Assembly (NCBI GenBank): GCA_004212095.1
Contig: RXIJ01000033.1
Span: 1-43,014, forward strand
Source of the DNA: Methanosarcinales archaeon
GTDB taxonomy: Archaea > Halobacteriota > Methanosarcinia > Methanosarcinales > EX4572-44
Reading direction: 5' to 3'
DNA length: 43,014 bases
How positions within the stretch are numbered: the stretch's first letter is position 1; each line of letters starts with the position of its first letter. The notes beneath the pieces are model-generated. The model did no database searches and had not been told where the DNA came from. It saw nothing but the letters and a program-made list of their open reading frames with translations. The translations under genes and the position numbers were made by a program. Shown here piece by piece: positions 7,721 to 13,792 of the stretch.

Positions 7721-8863
7721 TTATCCATGATCCTCATTAATCAGTTCTATTCCTTCTGGCTCATCAAGATACCAAGTTCTCCCTCTTTTTTCCAATATCC
7801 CAGTTACTCGAATCCTTTTAGAATTCCTGTGTGCATCAATAGCTAAGCGATATGAACTATCATCAGGTTTGATTGTTACAGGCATGGCTTCCTCTTCTTC
7901 GAGTGTCACTATTCTAACCACATTTTCTTTTTCCGATGGCTTTTTTCTAAGTTGGAACACATAACCAACCAACTCACGTTTTTCCTTATGAGTGTCCCCC
8001 TTCAATATCTCTGCTGCTTCAGTTAGATATCCTTTTGCAGAAGGCTGCAATGAAATATCTGTATGAATGTCGCTCGGGATTGGCCACATGGGTTCCAAAT
8101 TCACAGAAATATTTAAATCATTGCCTATTCCAATATCAATAATATCCAATAACGTATCGCACATATTTGCATTGAGTCCTGTAGAATAATTATCAACTAT
8201 TGGGGCTGAGCTTTCTTCCAGAATGGAATCTTCGACATTCATAGTACCTCGGATAACGCGTAATATTGCCCCCCTTCCAAACGGTGCTGAGGTAACATTC
8301 CCTTGCAAATCAATTTGCAGGATTTTTGGCCTTTCCAGTTGGCAGTGAATATTTGCTACGAAACTTCCATATTGACTTTGTCCGATTCGGTAAGTTTCAA
8401 CAGATTTCATCGCATCTGGGAACATGCGTGAAACACTCTTCTGTAGATCAAGTTCTGCGCATGTGCTATAAACAAGAAGGTCATACACACTTTTGTATAA
8501 AGATATCCCTTGTTTAATTGGTATGCTTCCGATTTTAGTTTTCAGTGTTGGGATTCGAACTTTAAGCATATCTCCAAAAACCAATATTTGAGATAACACG
8601 TCCTCAAAGTCTCTTTCCTCAAAAGCCGAAATACAATCTACAGCAATCTCTACCACTCTATTGTAATCTATCAATTCCCTTTTTGATGGTATTAGCACCT
8701 CAAGATATTTGTTTTCTTGAATAGGATGAGGCGATCTAAATTTTAGTAATTCTACACGTCCAAATGGTTCTTCCTCCCAACCTCTATCTTTAAGATAATT
8801 TTTTAGATTTTGGATGTTCACTTGTTCTATGGGATATTTCCTTGGGGGCAGTCCATAATTCAT
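7721..8863 (-). CDS. unrecognised 380-residue partner of the DUF4365 protein
   Basis: I do not recognise a named family. The protein has no signal peptide or membrane segment and looks like three parts: an N-terminal alpha/beta region (residues 1-120, with LKNYLKDRGWEEEPFGRVELLKF), a middle region rich in short strands (about 150-270, with QYGSFVANIHCQLERP), and a C-terminal compact barrel-like segment (about 320-375) ending RIRVTGILEKRGRTWYLDEP. Its ATG overlaps the stop of the DUF4365 gene by four bases and has a strong GGAGGTGA site upstream, so the two proteins are made together. The tight pairing with a nuclease-like protein suggests a sensor, regulator or immunity role. That is inference from context only. 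Confidence 0.6.
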   Translation of the reverse strand: MNYGLPPRKYPIEQVNIQNLKNYLKDRGWEEEPFGRVELLKFRSPHPIQENKYLEVLIPSKRELIDYNRVVEIAVDCISAFEERDFEDVLSQILVFGDMLKVRIPTLKTKIGSIPIKQGISLYKSVYDLLVYSTCAELDLQKSVSRMFPDAMKSVETYRIGQSQYGSFVANIHCQLERPKILQIDLQGNVTSAPFGRGAILRVIRGTMNVEDSILEESSAPIVDNYSTGLNANMCDTLLDIIDIGIGNDLNISVNLEPMWPIPSDIHTDISLQPSAKGYLTEAAEILKGDTHKEKRELVGYVFQLRKKPSEKENVVRIVTLEEEEAMPVTIKPDDSSYRLAIDAHRNSKRIRVTGILEKRGRTWYLDEPEGIELINEDHG

Positions 8864-9378
8864 GGGAGTTCACCTCCTTTAATACGATCCATAATAGACT
8901 TTAAAGACGAATCGGTGAACATCTGTTCTTTCGGAATCTTGATTCCTTGAGTTACTCTATTTGTTGAAGCGGGCATCCCTCTCAGTGACATCCAATAACC
9001 ACAATGCCTTAATGTTGTACATTCTTCATAAACCGATAACCAATCATCTTCATCGCTCGGCATACAATATAAAATAAGTATAGCAGGATTGGCACGGTCT
9101 TCTAAAATAAGCGTATTATATGTACCAATTTTAAGATCATAATGAATACAGTTGTCATCATTAGAATTTATAAAATTATGGGAAGCTTTTGCTTGGATAT
9201 GTAGGCGGCGTCCAACATCAACTCTTCTTTTTCCGATTTGCTCTACATCACCAATTTCAAGATCAATTCCATAATCATGTCCTGACGGGCGACCACAATT
9301 ATAACCTGCTTTAGCAGCTACTGATGAGATGTATGCAGAACTTAAATCTTCTTGGCGGTGTTCTCGTGTCAAGCTCAT
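8860..9378 (-). CDS. DUF4365 domain protein, PD-(D/E)xK nuclease-like
   Basis: A 172-residue protein made wholly of a DUF4365-like domain. Features seen: GHDYGIDLEI (acidic residue D39) and LHIQAKAS (Q62, K64), which match the D-x(n)-(Q/E)xK core of restriction-endonuclease-fold proteins, then HYDLKIGTYN and CGYWMSLRGMP, the signature stretches of the family. This family is often found in accessory and defence regions, and a DNA-cutting role is plausible but unproven here. It is the first gene of a two-gene operon with a TATA-like TTTATATG about 65 bases upstream. The island sits beside transposon relics, consistent with mobility. Confidence 0.75.
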   Translation of the reverse strand: MSLTREHRQEDLSSAYISSVAAKAGYNCGRPSGHDYGIDLEIGDVEQIGKRRVDVGRRLHIQAKASHNFINSNDDNCIHYDLKIGTYNTLILEDRANPAILILYCMPSDEDDWLSVYEECTTLRHCGYWMSLRGMPASTNRVTQGIKIPKEQMFTDSSLKSIMDRIKGGELP

Positions 9379-9473
9379 TTGGCCACCTTCATTTCACTTT
9401 CCACAGTACATGGTATCGTATTTAACATGATCTCCAATCCATATAAAGATGGCTATGTGGTCTACACTCAATC

Positions 9474-9506
9474 CAGTCACTATACCCTGTGCTTATAGGT
9501 ACAGGG
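9474..9506 (-). mobile_element. conserved right-end hairpin of an IS200/IS605-type element
   Basis: CAGTCACTATACCC followed by the hairpin CCCTGT-GCTTATAGGT-ACAGGG (9485-9506). The same block recurs at 42560-42590 with only a few differences, in both cases downstream of a decayed tnpA in the same orientation. IS200/IS605 elements end in such subterminal hairpins, which TnpA recognises as single-stranded DNA. Assignment as the element's right end is inferred from position. Confidence 0.55.
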
Positions 9507-9539
9507 ATTGTTAGCGTTTTTGGCATACAAAGGTTTCAT

Positions 9540-9855
9540 TTTTATTTTGTCTTGTGTAGAGATATATTTCTCCACAACTTCCAGATCCATGATAGCATCC
9601 CGGAGCCAATATGTGATTGAGTCACCATTCCTTTAGATGTGGAAAGTGTTGTCTCAATATTCTACTGCTTCTACTTTTTATCTTCTTGGCTTATACAGCT
9701 TACAGAATACTTTGGTGGATATTTTATGAAGAGGTGGACGTGATCAACATTCACAGCCATATCTATGATTTGAATGTCAATTTCACTGCACGTTTTTCTG
9801 ATGATACCTTCTGTAACAAGGGTAAATCCCCAACCAATATTTTTCCTTGACTTTC
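9540..9855 (-). pseudogene. decayed IS200/IS605 TnpA (HUH transposase)
   Basis: Read on the minus strand, one frame gives IDMAVNVDHVHLFIKYPPK, containing the HUH motif HVH of Y1 transposases with its usual surroundings. A frame change leads to KIKSRSSRILRQHFPHLKEW, the next conserved block, then after a stop LAPGCYHG and finally EVVEKYIST in another frame. The catalytic-helix tyrosine (…KYI) is readable only in the last frame. At least two frameshifts and a stop make it nonfunctional. No tnpB is seen. A 77-residue frame on the opposite strand here is a shadow. Confidence 0.75.
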
Positions 9856-9959
9856 AAAGAAGCGTAAATTGACCCACTGATTTTTCTTAAAAACCGTTAG
9901 CCATTGGACACGTTGCGGTCATGCAAGATGTATGACCTAACTTTTGATATTACCATAGT

Positions 9960-10085
9960 GTTGCCTCGCACAAAAAATAGATGGAAAGCTATGAAAGAAG
10001 AAAGGCAAAGATACTTGAGAAACTTGCTGATCTGCAACGAAGGCTTGAGAGCAACAGAGGCAAGGAGCGGGATGTAAGTTTTTAG
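9960..10085 (+). pseudogene. short transposase fragment (IS1634/IS4-like helix region)
   Basis: One frame reads MESYERRKAKILEKLADL followed by QRRLESNRGKERDVSF and a stop, resembling the charged helical segment in the middle of long DDE transposases of the IS1634/IS4 group. Neither end of such a protein is present. It lies between the tnpA relic and a repeat element. Family assignment is tentative; that it is a fragment rather than a gene is fairly certain. Confidence 0.45.
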
Positions 10086-10129
10086 GGTATGTTTGAAAGT
10101 CAAGTTTGAAAGTTACCAGTATTTCTGCA

Positions 10130-10214
10130 CTTGATTTCTCCGCAATCAAGAATTATTTTCTGCACAACGAAGTTGTACGGCAGTTAGGTTAATCTCTGTA
10201 CACGAAGGGTACGG
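10130..10214 (+). repeat. dispersed double-hairpin repeat, extended copy
   Basis: CTTGATT-N7-AATCAAG is followed by AATTATTTT and the hairpin TGCACAACGAAGTTGTAC, then GTTAGGTTAATCTCTG and a second decayed hairpin (GTACACGAAGGGTAC). The same order, reverse-complemented, occurs at 22331-22406. This copy lies at the 3' end of a pseudogene on the minus strand and supplies its last codons and TAA stop. Confidence 0.8.
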
Positions 10215-10762
10215 TTCTGCAGAATCATCAGCGCATCGAGTGACGTCACTTTGTTATCGCCACTTATGGCAGCTCCCACAACAGCGGGAATTGCTCCAAC
10301 CGCCATCTGTAGTGCTATAAATGCATCATTCGCTGTTACTACCCAGTCCAGATTGAGATCGCCTCTTAGGATTGGATCACGAAATGCATACAGGTAGCCA
10401 GGGTCTGAGCCGATGAAGAGGATTCTATCAGAAACTGCTGGCTGTGCTAGTTCCAGTTGCAAGTGTCATAAGTCCAGATTGAGATCGCCGGTCTCTGCAT
10501 TGAAACCGTAAACTGTGCTTTTATCATAGTTTGCTGTGGTGTAAACCATGCCGTTTGCAACAACTGGCGATGAGTCGCACTTTCCGCCTCCCAGAAGATC
10601 GTGTTTGTCACAGGCGCATATCCACTCACATTCCCGGTGCGCTCTGGGTTATGATGGAACTGTGGCCAGTCTGTAGATACTATGGATGTGGTGAGCGCAA
10701 GCAGTAAAATAATCGTTAATATTTTTGTGTTCGTGTGTGCTGTGCCTCCATTGGTTTAATGT
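10184..10762 (-). pseudogene. frameshifted secreted PQQ-repeat/dockerin surface protein
   Basis: Parts of one secreted protein are readable in successive frames. First comes a signal peptide (TKILTIILLLALTTSIVS) and mature start DWPQFHHNPERTGN. After a shift, SSPVVANGMVYTTANYDKS and VYGFNAETGDL give a PQQ-type beta-propeller blade, then an in-frame TGA. SDRILFIGSDPGYLYAF is a second blade. The end is a dockerin-like pair: GDLNLDWVVTANDAFIALQMA and ISGDNKVTSLDALMILQ. A good TATA element (AAATATATTTAAG) lies about 25 bases before an ATG near 10762 that is itself out of frame with the signal peptide. With only two blades and several breaks it cannot be functional; it was once an outer-surface protein. 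Confidence 0.75.
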
Positions 10763-10871
10763 ACTATATTATTTGCTGTAACTTAAATATATTTGTTGTA
10801 CCTGACTGAACACTTGTGAGTTAACCTGTGAGAGTTAAGGTTTTAACCTTACGCACCTTTGTTTAGAGATA

Positions 10872-11189
10872 ATGCTTAAACAACGATTTGTTCCGGACAC
10901 AAGTGCGCTTACAGATGTGCGGGCAAGAGAAAAAACAGGTGACCAAACCTTCAATGTTTATATATCCAGTATACTGGATACTATTGCAGAAGCAAGACTC
11001 AGACTTGGCATAAGCTGCTATATCCCCTACCCGTCAGTATACAACGAACCCTTAGAGTTTGCAAAGAATGATGACTGTGGTGAGGGGATTTGCAGATGGT
11101 CAGAACAACTTGGACTCCGCTTTGTTGATGCTAAAACATTTCCTCTGATGCTTGGTAAGTATCTATCTAAAACAAGGGAAATTAAGTAA
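10872..11189 (+). CDS. truncated RNA-ligase-partner-like (PIN_5 / UPF0278) protein
   Basis: The first 70 residues closely resemble archaeal RNA ligase partner proteins: QRFVPDTSALTD (PIN-type first acidic residue), then ILDTIAEARLRLGISCYIPYPSVYNE. Normal members are roughly twice this length; here the protein ends at 105 residues and the segment after CGEGICRWSEQ no longer matches what I recall of the family, so the central and C-terminal acidic residues are missing. The stop codon directly abuts the ATG of the next gene, so translation is probably coupled. It may be a decaying gene, or a shortened protein that kept a non-catalytic role. No RNA ligase gene is visible nearby. Confidence 0.6.
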   Translation: MLKQRFVPDTSALTDVRAREKTGDQTFNVYISSILDTIAEARLRLGISCYIPYPSVYNEPLEFAKNDDCGEGICRWSEQLGLRFVDAKTFPLMLGKYLSKTREIK

Positions 11190-11492
11190 ATGATTACTGC
11201 TTACATATCAACCCTTGCCTTTGTGGTGATATTGTTTCTGACACTGCGGGATATTCGCATATTTCATAGAACCAATATTTATGCCTACAGAAGGGGAGCA
11301 CTTCGCGGATTAATTGCAGGTTTTGTTGCACTGTTTGGTCTTATGCTCTCAATTAATCCGGACATTTCTCCAACGATAGGATTGCTGTTAACATTTATCG
11401 CTGTTATGATAAATAAAAAAGAAGCAAGAAAGGATATATTCACACATAATGAAACCACACTCCAGCGATTTCTTGGTGCAGGTAATAAATAA
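11190..11492 (+). CDS. membrane protein of unknown function, about three helices
   Basis: A 100-residue protein with membrane segments at residues 2-20 (ITAYISTLAFVVILFLTL), 40-57 (GLIAGFVALFGLMLSI) and 63-78 (TIGLLLTFIAVMI), separated by a basic loop (RDIRIFHRTNIYAYRRGALR) and a charged C-terminal tail. The family is not recognised. Its ATG follows the stop of the RNA-ligase-partner-like gene with no gap, pointing to one operon. A 5-bp-arm hairpin lies 37 bases after the stop. Confidence 0.6.
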   Translation: MITAYISTLAFVVILFLTLRDIRIFHRTNIYAYRRGALRGLIAGFVALFGLMLSINPDISPTIGLLLTFIAVMINKKEARKDIFTHNETTLQRFLGAGNK

Positions 11493-11528
11493 TGTTTGGT
11501 GACTCACAAAAACTGTATGTGAGCGAAA

Positions 11529-11547
11529 CCCGCAGGCATCACGCGGG
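11529..11547. terminator. hairpin between convergent membrane-protein and histone genes
   Basis: CCCGC-N9-GCGGG lies between the plus-strand membrane gene (ends 11492) and the minus-strand histone gene (ends 11611), with A/T-rich runs beyond it (TTAAAAAAATAT). Position fits a shared terminator; the stem is short. Confidence 0.35.
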
Positions 11548-11610
11548 CGTGGCGTTTATACTTTCATATACGTTAAAAAATATTAAAAAAATATAGTAAT
11601 ATTTTACAGA

Positions 11611-11829
11611 CTATAACTTATCTTTCAAGGCTTGCTTTATATCCTCTGCAGTTACAGTCACTCGATTAGCATGCTTTGCAAGATCAACAGCGCGTCTTGC
11701 AATCTTGGTGCCGTATTCTTCGAGATGCTCTGCCAAAGCTTCGCGTCCAGTTTCACTAACTCGGGTTGCACCCGCACGTTTGATAATTCGCCCTACCGGA
11801 GCGAATGATAATATATTTGTTTTTGCCAT
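11611..11829 (-). CDS. archaeal histone
   Basis: A 72-residue histone-fold protein that wraps DNA into small nucleoprotein particles. The whole fold is present: FAPVGRIIKRAGATRVSETG (helix 1 and loop 1 with DNA-binding arginines), a long central helix ALAEHLEEYGTKIARRAVDLAKHA, and the final NRVTVTAEDIKQALKD strand-helix. The start is ATG 11829 because MAKTNILSFAPVGRI matches the normal N terminus. A 47-residue upstream extension in the same frame does not resemble histone and lies in a structured leader instead. The promoter probably lies near 11985-11996, about 160 bases upstream. Confidence 0.93.
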   Translation of the reverse strand: MAKTNILSFAPVGRIIKRAGATRVSETGREALAEHLEEYGTKIARRAVDLAKHANRVTVTAEDIKQALKDKL

Positions 11830-11923
11830 ATAATCACTTCGTTTATCCAATAGCCGAGAAGACCCCTTGCGATAGCTGAGGGATGAATCGGCTCCTTTTT
11901 TTGTGGGCAGTTTAACATAATGG

Positions 11924-11996
11924 TAGTCGCAACTACATGCCAGACCTGGCCCAGGTCTGTTGGTTCTCATTGGGATTGTTAAGAGGGGGTTTTTAA
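11924..11996 (-). promoter_or_regulatory. histone promoter and structured mRNA leader
   Basis: On the minus strand a TATA-like GGTTTAAAAACC (about 11985-11996) is followed, near where transcription should start, by the perfect 9-bp-arm inverted repeat CAGACCTGG-G-CCAGGTCTG (11941-11959) and then by the small hairpin GTAGT-TGCG-ACTAC (11924-11937). The histone ATG is 95 bases further on. The leader would thus be about 130 nt with two hairpins at its 5' end, unusual next to the mostly short leaders elsewhere in the window. A role in mRNA stability or histone-dosage control is inference. Confidence 0.45.
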
Positions 11997-12124
11997 ACCT
12001 GTCACACTGAGAGTTTCCTCTCTATTTAATGACAAATCACAGTTGCTACGGACTTGGGGAGCATCCATAGGTGTGTATGTATTTATCCTTCCTAACTGCT
12101 GCGTGTTTTCCTTTCTTTTGCTTT

Positions 12125-12245
12125 CGCTCCCTAATCAACCAGTTGCCCTTGCTCCTCACGGTGCAAGCCCCTTCCGAGAGGGAGGGGTGATTGACCTAAG
12201 TTGACTAATAGTGGGGTAATACTCCACATACAGCCAATTAAAGCT
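12125..12245 (-). ncRNA. candidate structured non-coding RNA with its own promoter
   Basis: The 520-bp gap between the histone leader and gar1 holds no good coding frame. On the minus strand a strong palindromic TATA box, GGTTTATATACC (12262-12273), would start a transcript near 12240. It would contain a GTGG/CCAC hairpin (12211-12226) and then a three-way arrangement: an outer stem of GGTCAATCA with TGGTTGATTA, enclosing CCCCTCC/GGAAGGGG (12168-12187) and CTTGC/GCAAG (12148-12167). This looks like a folded RNA, possibly a guide sRNA given gar1 next door, but no H/ACA or C/D boxes were identified with confidence. Confidence 0.35.
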
Positions 12246-12403
12246 CTAATTTAGAATTAACGGTATATAAACCTTGTGTAATCATTGAGCTCATTCTTTC
12301 CTGTTTCAAGTGCTATTGTGTTATCAATCAATGAAAAGTGTGAATAATCCTGCTTCTCCGAAATCCATCAAGTCTCTGACTACAGGTTGATGTTAAGAGT
12401 TAG

Positions 12404-12453
12404 GCTAATTAGTAAAATGCTAATTAGTAAATAGCTTGCGAAGATTTTATATA
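12404..12453 (+). promoter_or_regulatory. gar1-tfb promoter with 13-bp direct repeats
   Basis: GCTAATTAGTAAA occurs twice (12404-12416 and 12419-12431, period 15), directly upstream of a TATA box TTTATATA (12446-12453). Transcription would start near 12478, giving a leader of about 20 nt that contains the GAGGTGA ribosome-binding site of the first gene. The repeats lie where BRE or activator contacts would be, and could be binding sites for a regulator or for TFB itself. Confidence 0.5.
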
Positions 12454-12496
12454 CTATTAATAACATGTATATTAATGGTGTGAACGAGGTGAATAC

Positions 12497-12736
12497 TTGA
12501 AGCGTTTAGGTGTAATACTTCATGTGATACACAATGGTAACTTGATAGCACGGAGTGTTACTAAACTAACAAACACTGCATTAAATACTACTGTCTGGAA
12601 TGAACAGGTAAAAAAGATTGGAAAAATTGTAGACATATTTGGTCCGGTGTCGAGACCGTATTTTTCAATAAAGCCTTCTAAAAAGTCGGATTTTAAGATA
12701 CATGAACTAAAAGATAAAAATTTATATTTAAAATAA
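12497..12736 (+). CDS. gar1: H/ACA RNP protein Gar1
   Basis: A 79-residue archaeal Gar1, the small beta-barrel subunit of H/ACA ribonucleoproteins that binds Cbf5 and aids substrate RNA turnover during pseudouridylation. The sequence KRLGVILHVIHNGNLIARS, then LNTTVWNEQVKKIGKIVDIFGPVSRPYFSIKP, is the standard Gar1 barrel with its conserved KIGKIVDIFGPV loop. The start is TTG at 12497, decided by GAGGTGA at 12486-12492. The next gene, tfb, begins 35 bases downstream; the gar1-tfb order is conserved in many euryarchaea, which supports both assignments. Confidence 0.92.
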   Translation: MKRLGVILHVIHNGNLIARSVTKLTNTALNTTVWNEQVKKIGKIVDIFGPVSRPYFSIKPSKKSDFKIHELKDKNLYLK

Positions 12737-12771
12737 AATTTTTATTAGCAAACCTATGAGGAGAATGTTGA

Positions 12772-13782
12772 ATGTCAGAAACTGAAGTGATACGAGAGAA
12801 CATATTGTCTGAGCGAAAAAAAATAAAAGAAGTCATCAAACAAAAAAAAGAGAGAGAAAAATCTGAACTTGAAAAAACACAAATCGAGTGCCCAGAGTGT
12901 GGTAGCTACAATCTTGTTCATGATTATGAAAGGGCAGAACTCGTGTGCAGTGACTGTGGGCTTGTAATAGATACAAACTTTATTGACCAGGGGCCGGAGT
13001 GGAGAGCCTTTGATAATGATCAACGAATGAAACGTTCAAGAGTTGGTGCACCTATGACATACACCATTCACGACAAAGGTTTGTCCACGATGATTGACTG
13101 GCGAAACAGGGATACGTATGGAAAATCCATTTCTGCCAAAAATCGTGCACAGTTGTACCGACTACGAAAATGGCAGCGCCGCATACGGGTAAGCAATGCG
13201 ACAGAGAGAAACCTCGCCTTTGCATTATCGGAACTGGATCGGATGGCATCAGCCCTTGCACTATCTCGAAACATCAGAGAAACTGCTGCTGTTGTCTATC
13301 GAAAGGCAGTCGGGAAAAACCTCATACGCGGTCGAAGCATCGAAGGTGTGGCAGCATCAGCTTTGTATGCAGCATGCCGACAATGTAACGTGCCGCGAAC
13401 ACTTGATGAGATAGGCGAAATCTCAAGAGTTAGCAGAAAAGAGATCGGAAGAACCTATCGATTCGTTGCCAGGGAATTAAGCCTCAAACTAACCCCAACA
13501 TCTCCAGTGGATTATGTGCCTCGCTTCTGCTCAGGATTGCATCTTAAAGGTGAAGTAGAAAGCAAAACCGTGGAAATACTGCGACAGGCAGCTGAAAAAG
13601 AACTCACGAGTGGGCGAGGCCCAACCGGGGTTGCAGCTGCAGCCATATATATTGCATCCATCCTCAACGGGGACAGAAGAACCCAGCGCGAAGTTGCGGA
13701 TGTTGCAGGGGTAACAGAGGTAACCATACGCAATCGATACAAGGAACTCGCAGAAGAACTTGACATAGAAATCATACTCTAA
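12772..13782 (+). CDS. tfb: transcription initiation factor IIB (TFB)
   Basis: The 336-residue general factor that bridges TBP-bound promoters and RNA polymerase. The zinc ribbon has C40, C43, C59 and C62 (CPECG and CSDCG); the B-reader/linker follows (GPEWRAFDNDQ … GAPMTYTIHDKGLSTMIDW). Two cyclin repeats come next, each with the expected helices: NLAFALSELDRMASAL … GRSIEGVAASALYAACR in the first, TVEILRQAAEKEL … GPTGVAAAAIYIASIL in the second, ending with the BRE-contacting helix-turn-helix TQREVADVAGVTEVTIRNRY. A charged 35-residue N-terminal extension (rich in K and E) precedes the zinc ribbon and is longer than in many TFBs. GAGGAG lies upstream of the ATG. Confidence 0.97.
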   Translation: MSETEVIRENILSERKKIKEVIKQKKEREKSELEKTQIECPECGSYNLVHDYERAELVCSDCGLVIDTNFIDQGPEWRAFDNDQRMKRSRVGAPMTYTIHDKGLSTMIDWRNRDTYGKSISAKNRAQLYRLRKWQRRIRVSNATERNLAFALSELDRMASALALSRNIRETAAVVYRKAVGKNLIRGRSIEGVAASALYAACRQCNVPRTLDEIGEISRVSRKEIGRTYRFVARELSLKLTPTSPVDYVPRFCSGLHLKGEVESKTVEILRQAAEKELTSGRGPTGVAAAAIYIASILNGDRRTQREVADVAGVTEVTIRNRYKELAEELDIEIIL

Positions 13783-13792
13783 GACCATTTTT

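Noticed and set aside
8549..8560. GGGATTCGAAC, resembling a tRNA T-arm
   Set aside because: It lies inside the 380-residue coding region and no acceptor, D-arm or anticodon arm could be built around it.
9617..9850. 77-codon plus-strand frame with a hydrophobic stretch
   Set aside because: It lies antisense to the decayed tnpA whose HUH region is readable on the minus strand; no ribosome-binding site or family match.
11830..11970. 47-residue N-terminal extension of the histone frame
   Set aside because: Histone homologues start at MAKTNILSFAPVGRI; the extension covers hairpins of the leader and has no family resemblance.
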